Assembly (NCBI RefSeq): GCF_030418165.1
Contig: NZ_JAUHTQ010000005.1
Location: forward strand, 62,001 to 126,000
Length of the DNA: 64,000 nucleotides
Direction of reading: 5' to 3'
From: Ureibacillus aquaedulcis
GTDB taxonomy: Bacteria; Bacillota; Bacilli; Bacillales_A; Planococcaceae
The position numbers were made by a program, and so were the translations under genes. Under the pieces are notes generated by a model that was not told where the DNA came from, did not search any database, and saw nothing but the letters and a program-made list of their open reading frames with translations. Shown piece by piece: positions 34,583 through 43,062 of this stretch (its first letter is position 1; every line of letters begins with the position of its first letter).

Positions 34583-35297
34583 TGAAATTTTAGCAACTGA
34601 TTTAGATAATACACTAGTTGGCAACAAAGAAAAGTGCGATCAGCTTTGGTCATACTTTAAAGAACAACAAATTCCCATCTCATTAATCTATATAACAGGC
34701 AGGCATTATGCTTCTGCCATGGAACTCATAGAGGAGCAACAACTACCGAAACCTAGTATTTTAATATGTGATGTAGGTGCATCGATCCATATCGGCCCTA
34801 ATTTGGAGGAAGATGAACAATGGCGCCTCATTACATCGGCGGATTGGAACCCGGATCTCATTCTAAGTGTGACAAAGAAATACGAAAAGCTTAAACGTCA
34901 ACCATTGCCAAATGATTATCGCTTATCATTTACTATTCACGATGATCCAGGTTATGTGAAAGAGGTAGAAGAAATGCTTAAACTCTATCATATAGCCTTC
35001 TATTTAATGTACAGTTCAAACAAGGATGTAGATATTCTACCCTCTCACACAAATAAGGGAGAAGCCTTAAAATACGTTCTTCAGAAATTTGCACCCGAAC
35101 ATTTCAGGATACTGGTTGCCGGAGATTCGGGAAATGACGTGGACATGCTGAGATTGGGTTTACCAGCTGTCATTGTCGGCAACTGCCAAGAAGAAATCAA
35201 ACGTTATAGATATCTGCCGAATGTATATTTTGCAAAAGACTCATTTGCTTCCGGTATACAGGAAGGCTGGAGCTACTTTTATCAATCTGCCTATTAA
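34566..35297 (+). CDS. HAD-superfamily sugar phosphatase, sucrose-6-phosphate-phosphatase-like
   Basis: ATG 34566 (MRLLGNEILATDLDNTLVGN) follows GAGGAG and overlaps the last 17 bases of the glycosyltransferase gene; the longer frame upstream lies inside that gene. 243 residues. HAD motif I is DLDNT (about 12-16) with the catalytic aspartate, motif II the Thr in IYITGRHYASAM, motif III Lys in HTNKGEAL and motif IV GDSGNDVDML. The C2-type cap lies in between, as in sucrose-phosphate and trehalose-phosphate phosphatases. Tight coupling to the GT4 gene suggests it removes phosphate from that enzyme's product. Confidence 0.85.
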   Translation: MRLLGNEILATDLDNTLVGNKEKCDQLWSYFKEQQIPISLIYITGRHYASAMELIEEQQLPKPSILICDVGASIHIGPNLEEDEQWRLITSADWNPDLILSVTKKYEKLKRQPLPNDYRLSFTIHDDPGYVKEVEEMLKLYHIAFYLMYSSNKDVDILPSHTNKGEALKYVLQKFAPEHFRILVAGDSGNDVDMLRLGLPAVIVGNCQEEIKRYRYLPNVYFAKDSFASGIQEGWSYFYQSAY

Positions 35298-35304
35298 AAA
35301 ATCT

Positions 35305-35346
35305 AAAAAAACTTGGATGAAAAAATACTTTTCATCCAAGTTTTTT
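35305..35346. terminator. bidirectional terminator between the HAD gene and thrS
   Basis: Long perfect stem AAAACTTGGATGAAAA / TTTTCATCCAAGTTTT with a five-base loop; A and T runs on each side serve both converging genes. Confidence 0.93.
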
Positions 35347-35349
35347 GTT

Positions 35350-37281
35350 TTATTTATTTGCTTCAGCTTTAATCATTTCCAGGAAGTTATCTAAAGAAAT
35401 CGTCTCTGAATCTTTTGAGCCGTAACGGCGAATGTTTACGTCGCCAGCTTCCATTTCTTTATCCCCCAATACAAGCATGTAAGGGATTTTCTTCATTTGT
35501 GCTTCACGGATTTTATAGCCAAGTTTTTCTTCGCGATAATCCATTTCCACACGAATTCCTGCTGCTACAAGTTTCTCTTCAACTTGTTTCGCATAATCGA
35601 AGTGAACTTCGTTTGAAACAGGAATGATTTCAACCTGAACCGGTGCCAGCCAAGTTGGGAATGCCCCTTTGTATTCTTCAATCAAGAAGGCAATGAAGCG
35701 TTCCATTGTTGAAACTACACCACGGTGGATAACAACTGGTCTATGTTGTTTTCCGTCTTCACCAACATAAGTTAAATCAAAGCGTTCCGGTAATAAGAAG
35801 TCCAATTGAACTGTTGATAATGTTTCTTCTTTACCAATCGCAGTTTTTACTTGAATATCTAATTTTGGACCATAGAAAGCAGCTTCACCTTCTGCTTCAA
35901 AGTATTCCAAACCTAGATCATCCATTGCCTCTTTTAGCATGCTTTGCGCTTTTTCCCACATCGCATCATCATCAAAGTATTTTTCTGTATCTTGAGGATC
36001 ACGGTAAGATAGACGGAATTTATAGTCTGTCAACTCGAAATCTTTATAAACATCTAACACTAATTCAACTGTACGTTTGAATTCTTCTTTGATTTGGTCA
36101 GGACGTACAAAGATATGTGCATCGTTTAAAGTCATGCCGCGAACACGTTGTAAACCAGATAAACCACCGGAAGATTCATAACGGTGCATTGTGCCAAGCT
36201 CAGCAATACGAATTGGCAGCTCACGGTAAGAGTGCATGCTGCTTGCGTAAACCATCATATGGTGTGGACAGTTCATCGGGCGAAGCACTAGCGTTTCGTT
36301 ATCCATTTCCATCGGTGGGAACATATCTTCTTGGTAATGACCCCAATGTCCGGAAGTCTCATATAGCTTTTTTGATCCTAGAACTGGTGTATATACATGT
36401 TTGTAACCAAGGCGCAATTCTTTATCTACGATGTAGCGCTCAACTGTACGACGGATTGTTGCACCGTTTGGCAGCCATAGTGGTAAACCTTGTCCAACTG
36501 TCTGGGATAAAGTAAACAATTCTAATTCTTTACCGATTTTACGGTGATCACGCTCTTTTGCTTCTTCAAGCATTTGAAGGTGATGCTTTAAGTCTTCTTT
36601 GCTGAAGAATGCTGTACCGTAAATACGTTGAAGCATTTTATTATCAGAGTTTCCTCTCCAATAAGCTCCTGCTAAAGAAAGCAATTTAAATTCTTTCAGC
36701 TTGCCTGTTGAAGGTACGTGAATTCCTCGGCAAAGGTCGAAAAAGTCCCCTTGGTAATAGATAGAAACTTGCTCATCGGCTGGAATCGCTTCTAAAAGCT
36801 CCAATTTATATTCATCGCCGACTTCTTCATAAATCTTTTGGGCATCATCGCGAGAAACATCTTTGCGTTCAATTTCAATGTTTTCTGCGATGATTTTCTT
36901 CATTTCTTTCTCGATTTTAGGGAAATCATCTGCAGAAATTGGTTCAGGTGCATCCACGTCATAATAGAAACCGCCTTCGATTACCGGTCCGATACCTAGT
37001 TTGATTCCTGGGTACAAACGTTTTAATGCTTGTGCTGTTAAGTGTGCAGTTGAGTGACGCAGGATCTCCAAAGCTTCTTCGGATTTTGGTGTAATGATTT
37101 CGATTGCACCATCTTCTTCAATCGGCGTTTTTAGATCAATCAACGCACCGTTCAGTTTACCTGCCAACGCTTGTTTTTTAAGTCCAGGGCTGATTGAGCC
37201 TGCAACATCAGCAGTTGATGTGCCACGCTCAAATTCCTTTACAGCGCCATCTGGGAAAGTTAATTTAATTAATTCTGACAT
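35350..37281 (-). CDS. thrS: threonyl-tRNA synthetase
   Basis: Class II synthetase charging tRNA-Thr. 643 residues, typical. Domains: TGS (about 1-63, [14 protein letters not shown]), editing domain with HxxxH ([16 protein letters not shown]), catalytic core (about 245-535) with motif 2 region [15 protein letters not shown] preceded by [22 protein letters not shown] and motif 3 [19 protein letters not shown], zinc Cys in [12 protein letters not shown], and the C-terminal anticodon domain ([12 protein letters not shown] onward). AAGGAG precedes the ATG. Regulated by a Thr T-box upstream. Confidence 0.98.
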   Translation of the reverse strand: MSELIKLTFPDGAVKEFERGTSTADVAGSISPGLKKQALAGKLNGALIDLKTPIEEDGAIEIITPKSEEALEILRHSTAHLTAQALKRLYPGIKLGIGPVIEGGFYYDVDAPEPISADDFPKIEKEMKKIIAENIEIERKDVSRDDAQKIYEEVGDEYKLELLEAIPADEQVSIYYQGDFFDLCRGIHVPSTGKLKEFKLLSLAGAYWRGNSDNKMLQRIYGTAFFSKEDLKHHLQMLEEAKERDHRKIGKELELFTLSQTVGQGLPLWLPNGATIRRTVERYIVDKELRLGYKHVYTPVLGSKKLYETSGHWGHYQEDMFPPMEMDNETLVLRPMNCPHHMMVYASSMHSYRELPIRIAELGTMHRYESSGGLSGLQRVRGMTLNDAHIFVRPDQIKEEFKRTVELVLDVYKDFELTDYKFRLSYRDPQDTEKYFDDDAMWEKAQSMLKEAMDDLGLEYFEAEGEAAFYGPKLDIQVKTAIGKEETLSTVQLDFLLPERFDLTYVGEDGKQHRPVVIHRGVVSTMERFIAFLIEEYKGAFPTWLAPVQVEIIPVSNEVHFDYAKQVEEKLVAAGIRVEMDYREEKLGYKIREAQMKKIPYMLVLGDKEMEAGDVNIRRYGSKDSETISLDNFLEMIKAEANK

Positions 37282-37329
37282 ATTTATTGCTCCTTTTCTA
37301 ATTTATCGAGTTTATAGAGCATCTGGTAT

Positions 37330-37360
37330 TTATTGTCCAGCTGCGGAAGCTGGACAATAA
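37330..37360 (-). repeat. perfect 13-bp inverted repeat in the thrS leader
   Basis: TTATTGTCCAGCT and its exact complement flank a five-base loop (TCCGC on the minus strand). It begins at the end of the T-box terminator's T run and lies about 50 bases before the thrS start codon. Role unknown; it could be an mRNA-stability or processing hairpin. Confidence 0.85.
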
Positions 37361-37618
37361 AAAAAGCGCCATCCCTATGAAAGGGACGACGCGTATGCTC
37401 GTGGTTCCACCCTTCTTCCTTCCGATAAACAAGTTATCAGACGAAGCTCAAGGTCGGTTAACGTACCGAATGACGTCGGCGGATTATCCCCGCCAATGCT
37501 CCAAGGTAGTAAAGTATGTGTGCGTACTAGGAAGCTTCCAGCCAAGGCTTCCCTCTCTTTTTAAGCCGGATACACAAACTTGTTGTCCTTATCAAAGCAT
37601 TTAAATATAGCTTAATTA
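37359..37618 (-). promoter_or_regulatory. T-box riboswitch (Thr) upstream of thrS
   Basis: Minus-strand T-box AGGGTGGAACCAC (37401-37413) and terminator stem GCGTCGTCCCT / AGGGATGGCGC with seven T's (37359-37392). The probable specifier is ACC (Thr) at 37505-37507 in TTTACTACCTTGG. Confidence 0.93.
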
Positions 37619-37624
37619 CAATGT

Positions 37625-37653
37625 AGTATACGCCCGAAGTTTTAAAATTGCAA
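37625..37653 (-). promoter_or_regulatory. sigma-A promoter for the thrS T-box transcript
   Basis: Minus-strand TTGCAA (37648-37653), 17-base spacer, TATACT (37625-37630). It lies between the dnaI stop and the T-box leader. Confidence 0.8.
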
Positions 37654-37670
37654 CAACCAGCTGAAATTTT

Positions 37671-38567
37671 TTAGATTCTTCGGTTTGACCCTTCCATTTG
37701 AATCGGTGTGGTAGTTGCTTTAATACGTTCCATAATACGAGCAGCTTTTACTACTTCAACGCCGCCTTTTTGGGAATTGGCCAAATGATTTTCCAACCCA
37801 TCATAATCAAAGTTCGACGTAATAAAGGTTGGTAATTCTTCTGCCATTCGGTAGTGAAGGATTGTTCCCAAAATTTCATCACGCGTCCAAGTCGATAAAG
37901 TTTCCGCCCCCAGGTCATCCAGCATTAATACCGGGGCCTTTTTGACAAAGTCTACCTTATCCTGAAGAGTATTATCCGAAATCGCTTGTTTCATTTCACT
38001 TAAGAATTCAGGAACGAAAACAATGACAGAACGGATTTTACTGCTCGCCAGCTCATTCGCAATGGCACCGAGGACGAACGATTTCCCCACTCCAAACGGG
38101 CCATAGATATAAAGCCCTTTTGAAGGTAATTTACCAGTTTCCTTCACTTTCTTAATGAACCTGGATGCCAGCTCCGCTACATCCATCTGCGAATCATTAT
38201 CCAATAAATCTTTCACTCTAGCTCTTAACACATCTTTTGGCATATACATACTCGAAATCATCTTCGCTGATTCGCGTCTTTCTTCTTCAATCAGCTTTTG
38301 TTCACATTTATAGTATTCAATTTCTATTGAATTACGGATGATTGATAGCTTAGGTACGAAGCCATTTAAATTGTTTGTACAATAATCCGTATTGTCGCAA
38401 CCGCAACAAGAAGGGTTTTGGGTAATATATTCATGTAATGTTGTCAGACCCCGCTCGACCATATCCTTATTGACCAGTGTGTCATTTTCTTCCAGAAACT
38501 TTTGAACTTGTTCATTTTCAAGAATTTCACGTCTCATTTTCTCATATCGTTCCTGAAAAGAGGGCAT
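37671..38567 (-). CDS. dnaI: primosomal protein DnaI (helicase loader)
   Basis: AAA+ loader of the replicative helicase. I use ATG 38567 (MPSFQERYEKMRREI), six bases from GAGTG; a GTG three codons earlier is also possible. 298 residues. The N-terminal helicase-binding domain holds a zinc cluster (CCGCDNTDYC, about 54-63). The C-terminal AAA+ domain has Walker A GPFGVGKS, Walker B VLMLDDLGAE, sensor region TFITSNFDYDGL and an arginine-finger region IMERIKATTTPI. Last gene of nrdR-dnaB-dnaI. Confidence 0.95.
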   Translation of the reverse strand: MPSFQERYEKMRREILENEQVQKFLEENDTLVNKDMVERGLTTLHEYITQNPSCCGCDNTDYCTNNLNGFVPKLSIIRNSIEIEYYKCEQKLIEEERRESAKMISSMYMPKDVLRARVKDLLDNDSQMDVAELASRFIKKVKETGKLPSKGLYIYGPFGVGKSFVLGAIANELASSKIRSVIVFVPEFLSEMKQAISDNTLQDKVDFVKKAPVLMLDDLGAETLSTWTRDEILGTILHYRMAEELPTFITSNFDYDGLENHLANSQKGGVEVVKAARIMERIKATTTPIQMEGSNRRI

Positions 38568-38607
38568 ATTTATCACTCTATTCAGGGCTTTATTTATAGG
38601 TTCGATT

Positions 38608-39993
38608 TTAATTCACCTCTCCATCTGATTGTCCCAACGCTTCTAAGATCTTTTTGCGTCGTTCCTCAGTTGACTTCTGTTTTTCAATATCAGGCTGCTT
38701 GGTTTCTTCCTGTTTGTTTCGCTTATAAAACCACTCGGGGATTATTTCTTTACTTTGTCTACTTTGATTTTTATAGCCAGTGCCACTTTGCTTTGCACCA
38801 GTGGCTTTAGTGTTATTTTCGTTTTTCCACTTTGTATACTGATCTCTTTCAGTTCGTGCCAAATCCATTGCCTCTTTAGCTGTTTTGAGGTTTTTCCTCA
38901 TCCAGTGGTCCGCAATTCTTTCCACATATTTTCTCGGAAGTTTCATATCCGTTGTGAGCATCACATATTCCAGAAGAACATTTACTACGCCCACCGGCAT
39001 CCCGTGCTTCATAATTAAATCCTCGGCCAATTCAACCGAAGATGGCAGCGGTTCTTTGCCATTGTTTATATCTTTCAAAACTTGAAGCGGCGGCGTTGTT
39101 TCAAGATAGATTTGAAGCTCTTGTTCCTTGGATGTTTTTTGCGCCATTTGCGGCTTTTCACTTTGAACAAAGGTCTTTTCCATTTTTGGGGCATCCTTCG
39201 ACACAGTCAGCTTATAATAGTCTGCAGCTGCTTTTTTAAGTCGGTCAATCGAGATATGCACGTTATCATCCAGCGCCAAAATCACAACCTTTTGCATATC
39301 CATTGGCGATAGGTGATAAAGAAAGGCAAGCTTTGCAATTACTTCCTTTACTTCAGCGGTGATACTGCTGGAAGGAATCAAGTTTTCCGATAACCCCGAC
39401 ATCAGCAAATTGAAATCAAACTGTTCGAAATAAAACGGGTAATCCTGTTTCTTTCCTTCATTCACCTCGGCAAAATCCTTTGGCACATTCATATGAACAG
39501 GCTTGTACACATCCATAAACGAACGGGAAACCTCTTTGAACGTGTCTTTATTGATGGCCCTCGTAAAGCGTCTGCGCAGCTTTCGATAAGCTTGTTCACC
39601 TATCTTTGAGAATAAGAACATCGAGAGCAAGGGATCTTGAAAAAATGCCGGTGCATCGAGCGGACGAATTAACTCATAAATAAACTGGCGGCTATCATCT
39701 TCATCTTTTCGCCAGGTCCGCAGTAATCCAATCGCTTCAAGGGCAATTCGTGCCTCAAATATTTTCCCGATCGGCATATTTAAAACATTCATTAAATAGT
39801 AATGGGTCATCGGATGATTGTTATGTAAATCCTCCCCCTCAGCCCATAAAGTTAAGTAAAGACTGATTGGTTCAGGGCCAGTCAAGGGTTGATAGAATAA
39901 TGTTAACAATTGGCGTTCATTCGTTGAAAGAAAATGAGGGAGACTGATTTCAAAATGATCCGTTGGCTGTACTTCCTTATACAAATGAACCAT
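38608..39993 (-). CDS. dnaB: replication initiation and membrane attachment protein DnaB
   Basis: Firmicutes-specific helicase co-loader, not the helicase itself. 461 residues. Winged-helix-like N-terminal domain (LPHFLSTNERQLLTLFYQPL), middle region, and two DnaB/DnaD-like repeats, the second around LAEDLIMKHGMPVGVVNVLLEYV with the YxxxIxxxW-type motif YVERIADHWMRKNLKT. The C-terminal ~80 residues are charged and low-complexity, probably disordered. GGAGGG precedes the ATG. Sits between nrdR and dnaI as in B. subtilis. Confidence 0.94.
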   Translation of the reverse strand: MVHLYKEVQPTDHFEISLPHFLSTNERQLLTLFYQPLTGPEPISLYLTLWAEGEDLHNNHPMTHYYLMNVLNMPIGKIFEARIALEAIGLLRTWRKDEDDSRQFIYELIRPLDAPAFFQDPLLSMFLFSKIGEQAYRKLRRRFTRAINKDTFKEVSRSFMDVYKPVHMNVPKDFAEVNEGKKQDYPFYFEQFDFNLLMSGLSENLIPSSSITAEVKEVIAKLAFLYHLSPMDMQKVVILALDDNVHISIDRLKKAAADYYKLTVSKDAPKMEKTFVQSEKPQMAQKTSKEQELQIYLETTPPLQVLKDINNGKEPLPSSVELAEDLIMKHGMPVGVVNVLLEYVMLTTDMKLPRKYVERIADHWMRKNLKTAKEAMDLARTERDQYTKWKNENNTKATGAKQSGTGYKNQSRQSKEIIPEWFYKRNKQEETKQPDIEKQKSTEERRKKILEALGQSDGEVN

Positions 39994-40013
39994 TTAATTC
40001 CCTCCAAAAACCT

Positions 40014-40484
40014 TTATTTTTTCAAATCTGATTGACGTTGAAGCAGTTCTTTCATTTCTGCAATAAATACATTAATATCTTTAAACTGGCGATAGACGGA
40101 AGCGAAACGAACATAGGCCACTTCGTCTTCTTTTGCCAGCAAATTCATAACCTTCTCGCCAACATCGTCAGAACGCACTTCGGAGTTGCCTATTCTTCTT
40201 AAATCTTTTTCTACGGACAAGGCAATTCCTTCTAAAGTATCCAAAGTTACCGGGCGTTTTTCACAAGCACGAATCAGTCCGCGCAAAACCTTTTCTCGAC
40301 TAAATTCTTCCCTCGAGCCATCTTTTTTAACGACGATTAAAGGCGTTTCTTCAATCTTTTCAAACGTAGTAAAACGAACGCCACAGGACTCACATTCCCG
40401 GCGTCGTCGAATTTCTTTATTATCATCAACAGGTCTTGAATCCACAACACGTGTTCCGTTATATTGACAAGCTGGACATCTCAT
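40014..40484 (-). CDS. nrdR: transcriptional repressor NrdR
   Basis: Zinc-ribbon/ATP-cone repressor of ribonucleotide reductase genes. 156 residues: zinc ribbon [18 protein letters not shown]...[16 protein letters not shown] (four cysteines) and ATP-cone (about 47-140, [19 protein letters not shown]). GGGAGA precedes the ATG. First gene of nrdR-dnaB-dnaI. A long inverted repeat with an embedded TATAAT lies 36-70 bases upstream and may affect its own promoter. Confidence 0.97.
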   Translation of the reverse strand: MRCPACQYNGTRVVDSRPVDDNKEIRRRRECESCGVRFTTFEKIEETPLIVVKKDGSREEFSREKVLRGLIRACEKRPVTLDTLEGIALSVEKDLRRIGNSEVRSDDVGEKVMNLLAKEDEVAYVRFASVYRQFKDINVFIAEMKELLQRQSDLKK

Positions 40485-40520
40485 AGTATTTCTCCCGTCT
40501 CACTCTTTTTAGACAGATAA

Positions 40521-40553
40521 GCAATTATACAACTGTCTTGCCTGTATAATTGC
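40521..40553. promoter_or_regulatory. 33-bp inverted repeat upstream of nrdR
   Basis: GCAATTATACA (40521-40531) and TGTATAATTGC (40543-40553) are exact complements 11 bases apart. The minus-strand TATAAT within it could be the nrdR -10. It does not resemble the NrdR box consensus I know. Confidence 0.6.
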
Positions 40554-41067
40554 AACTAAGGCGAATCGCTAAATGGCGACTTAACCAAGTTCTCTTATAC
40601 TCCCATTATAACAAATCTTATTTATATAGAAAAATAGCAGTTACTTTGTGTTCGTAATAGTCAATTCTAATACATTTTGCAACAGAAAAACATGGTTTTC
40701 TAACATTTTTCTTCTTTCATGCAGTTATTAACTTTCTGGTGATGAAAAATAAAAGACAATTAGGATAAAATATCCAGATTAGGCATCTGTAAGAGAAGGC
40801 GCAGCCTACTATGTAAGCTGCGCAATATCTCTAGAAGGTTCAGAAGAAGGTTTAACAATGCCTGAGTGGACCTTTCACAAAAGCCGCTGACAACAACTCA
40901 ACATCGTGTTGCATTTTTACCATGACCAACGTCGTATTGGCCCCAAAGACAAATCGAAGAGACAGTCACAAGTTGGCTCTGCGGCTTGTGTGCTACGTCC
41001 ACGCACCTATCGGACAATTATTAGTATTTTTATTAGTACAACGGATAACTAAGTGGAATATCTTCAC
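40554..41067. other. 514-base stretch without a recognisable gene
   Basis: Between nrdR and the gapB terminator. It holds a hairpin GCGCAGC / GCTGCGC (about 40800-40827) and several shorter inverted repeats, and only chance open frames. In B. subtilis speD occupies this position; no SpeD-like sequence is visible in any frame. Confidence 0.6.
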
Positions 41068-41070
41068 AAC

Positions 41071-41103
41071 AAAAAAGATAGGAGCATATGCCCCTACCTT
41101 TTT
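41071..41103 (-). terminator. terminator after gapB
   Basis: Minus-strand stem AAAGGTAGGGGCAT / ATGCTCCTATCTTT with two wobble pairs, then TTTTTTG. Confidence 0.85.
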
Positions 41104-41123
41104 GTGATTTGTTGCACAAACAG

Positions 41124-42143
41124 TTACGCGTTAACTGCTTCTAAAGCATTTACAATTTTCTTTGTTAAGTCTACTACTCTAGCAGAATATCCCCACTCAT
41201 TGTCATACCAAGCAAGCACTTTCACTTTGCGAGTACCCATAACCATTGTCAACTGACCGTCAATTGTAGATGAGTATGTTGTTGTATTATAGTCTGTTGA
41301 AACTAATGGTTCCATTGTAAAGTTTAAAATTCCTTTTAATGGACCTTCACTTGCTGCCTTGAATGCTTCATTTACTTCTTCAACCGTTACATCTCTTTGA
41401 AGATCCACTACTAGATCAACCAGTGAAACATTAGAAGTTGGAACACGCAAAGCCATTCCGTGCAATTTGCCTTTTAGTTCAGGCAATACCAGTGATAGTG
41501 CTTTTGCAGCACCTGTTGAAGTTGGGATGATGCTGTCCGCACATGCACGCGCACGACGCAGATCCTTGTGTGGGTTATCTAAGTTCTTTTGGTCATTTGT
41601 ATAGGCGTGAACAGTTGTCATTAAACCGTTTTCAATACCGAATGTATCATTCAACACTTTTGCTACAGGAGCCAGGCAGTTTGTTGTACAAGAAGCATTT
41701 GAAATTACGTCATGCTTGTCAAGATCCAACAACTCATCGTTTACACCCATTACAAGTGTTATATCTTCATTTTTACCCGGAGCAGTTAAGATAACTTTTT
41801 TCGCACCAGCTTCTAAATGCATTGCTGCTTTTTCACGATCATTAAATTTACCTGTTGCTTCAATTACAAGATCTACACCTAGTTGTTTCCATGGCAATTG
41901 TAATGGATCACGTTCACTAATCAGTTGAACACGCTTTCCATTGACAATTAAAGCATTCTCTTCCGCTTCGACTGTACCTTCAAAGCGGCCATGATTTGTG
42001 TCATACTTAATTAAATGTGCTAACGTTTCTGATGGATAACTAGCATTTATCGCAACGATATTTAATTCATCTTGAGCAATTGCTTGGCGGAAAACCATGC
42101 GTCCAATACGGCCAAACCCATTAATAGCAATAGAAACTGTCAT
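41124..42143 (-). CDS. gapB: glyceraldehyde-3-phosphate dehydrogenase, gluconeogenic type
   Basis: NADP-preferring GAPDH of the GapB group. 339 residues: Rossmann fold INGFGRIGRMVFRQA, catalytic Cys in SNASCTTNCLAPVAK (about 152), base His in VHAYTNDQ and phosphate-site residues in RARACADSIIPTSTGAAKAL. NINASYPSE after the second strand lacks the acidic residue expected in NAD-specific GapA enzymes, consistent with NADP use. It is beside coaE, as B. subtilis gapB, and its promoter carries a CcpN box, so expression should rise under gluconeogenic growth. GGAGG precedes the ATG. Confidence 0.94.
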   Translation of the reverse strand: MTVSIAINGFGRIGRMVFRQAIAQDELNIVAINASYPSETLAHLIKYDTNHGRFEGTVEAEENALIVNGKRVQLISERDPLQLPWKQLGVDLVIEATGKFNDREKAAMHLEAGAKKVILTAPGKNEDITLVMGVNDELLDLDKHDVISNASCTTNCLAPVAKVLNDTFGIENGLMTTVHAYTNDQKNLDNPHKDLRRARACADSIIPTSTGAAKALSLVLPELKGKLHGMALRVPTSNVSLVDLVVDLQRDVTVEEVNEAFKAASEGPLKGILNFTMEPLVSTDYNTTTYSSTIDGQLTMVMGTRKVKVLAWYDNEWGYSARVVDLTKKIVNALEAVNA

Positions 42144-42201
42144 TGTTTGTAAATCCTCCTGTATTTGCAGTTAGTAATATATTATTCTATCTCTTGCAAT
42201 T

Positions 42202-42229
42202 AGTATAACACATTTACCTAAAAGGTGAA
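42202..42229 (-). promoter_or_regulatory. gapB promoter with CcpN box
   Basis: Minus-strand TTCACC (42224-42229), 16-base spacer, TATACT (42202-42207). TGTGTTATACT (42202-42212) fits the CcpN consensus TRTGHYATAYW exactly and overlaps the -10. The remaining interval to 42371 holds a partial inverted repeat GGTAGC/GCTACC. Confidence 0.7.
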
Positions 42230-42371
42230 CACAATTTATTCAGAATTAAAAAGTTTCTATTTTCTGAAAAAATGCAAAGTGTATGAATAGAACTAAACCT
42301 TTTCACAAGTGGTAGCCTATTTACTCTATAGTTACCCTTTAAGCTACCATTAATAACTTTATTTTGAAAAT

Positions 42372-42396
42372 AAAAAGGCCGACCATCCAGTCGACC
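42372..42396 (-). terminator. terminator after coaE
   Basis: Minus-strand stem GGTCGAC / GTCGGCC (one wobble) with a six-base loop and TTTTTATTTT. It separates polA-mutM-coaE from gapB. Confidence 0.8.
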
Positions 42397-42455
42397 AATT
42401 GTATAACCTATTTATCTAAATAATCCACCTAAAGTACAAGAAATTGCTCTAATTG

Positions 42456-43049
42456 CTAAATAACATTCCAATTACGCAATATGTTTCCCAACTGTTTTGC
42501 AGTCTGTTCGATTGTTCCATTATTATTAATGACCGCATCTGCTCCTTGTTCTTTCACACTTAGCGGCAGCTGGGATTCAATACGTGCCTTGGCTTCCCGT
42601 TCCGTTAATTGATTGCGCTCCATTAACCGTTTTAACTGCGTTTCTTCTGAAACAGATACAACCAATATTTTCTCTACAAAATGCTGCAGCTTACTTTCGA
42701 ACAATAAAGGAATATCCATAACCACCGTTTTTGCACCATTTTTAACATGCTCATCGCGTTGGCGAAGCATTTCTTGCCTGATGGCTGGATGAATAATGCT
42801 GTTTAGCTCTTTTCTTTTTTCTTCGTTATTAAATATGATGGCGCCGATTTTCTGGCGATTCATAGCACCGTTTTCAGTCAGGGCCTCTTCACCAAATAGC
42901 TCTACAATTTTTTGGAGAGTCGGTGTTCCCGGTTCCACTACAAGTCGAGCAACTACATCTGCATCGACAATAGGCAGACCATACTCCTTCAACATATTGG
43001 CAACGGTGCTTTTACCGCTTGCAATGCTGCCTGTTAACCCAATAATCAT
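42456..43049 (-). CDS. coaE: dephospho-CoA kinase
   Basis: Last step of coenzyme A synthesis. ATG 43049 (MIIGLTGSIASGKSTVANML) follows AAAGGG at nine bases. 197 residues. P-loop GSIASGKST (about 8-16), DADVVARLVVEPG substrate segment, and the LID region with PLLFES and RNQLTEREAKARIESQ. It begins 13 bases after the mutM stop in the polA-mutM-coaE unit. Confidence 0.96.
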   Translation of the reverse strand: MIIGLTGSIASGKSTVANMLKEYGLPIVDADVVARLVVEPGTPTLQKIVELFGEEALTENGAMNRQKIGAIIFNNEEKRKELNSIIHPAIRQEMLRQRDEHVKNGAKTVVMDIPLLFESKLQHFVEKILVVSVSEETQLKRLMERNQLTEREAKARIESQLPLSVKEQGADAVINNNGTIEQTAKQLGNILRNWNVI

Positions 43050-43062
43050 TCCACTACACCCT

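Noticed and set aside
40922-41107. 61-codon plus-strand frame between nrdR and gapB
   Set aside because: No ribosome site; it ends inside the gapB terminator and has no recognisable features.
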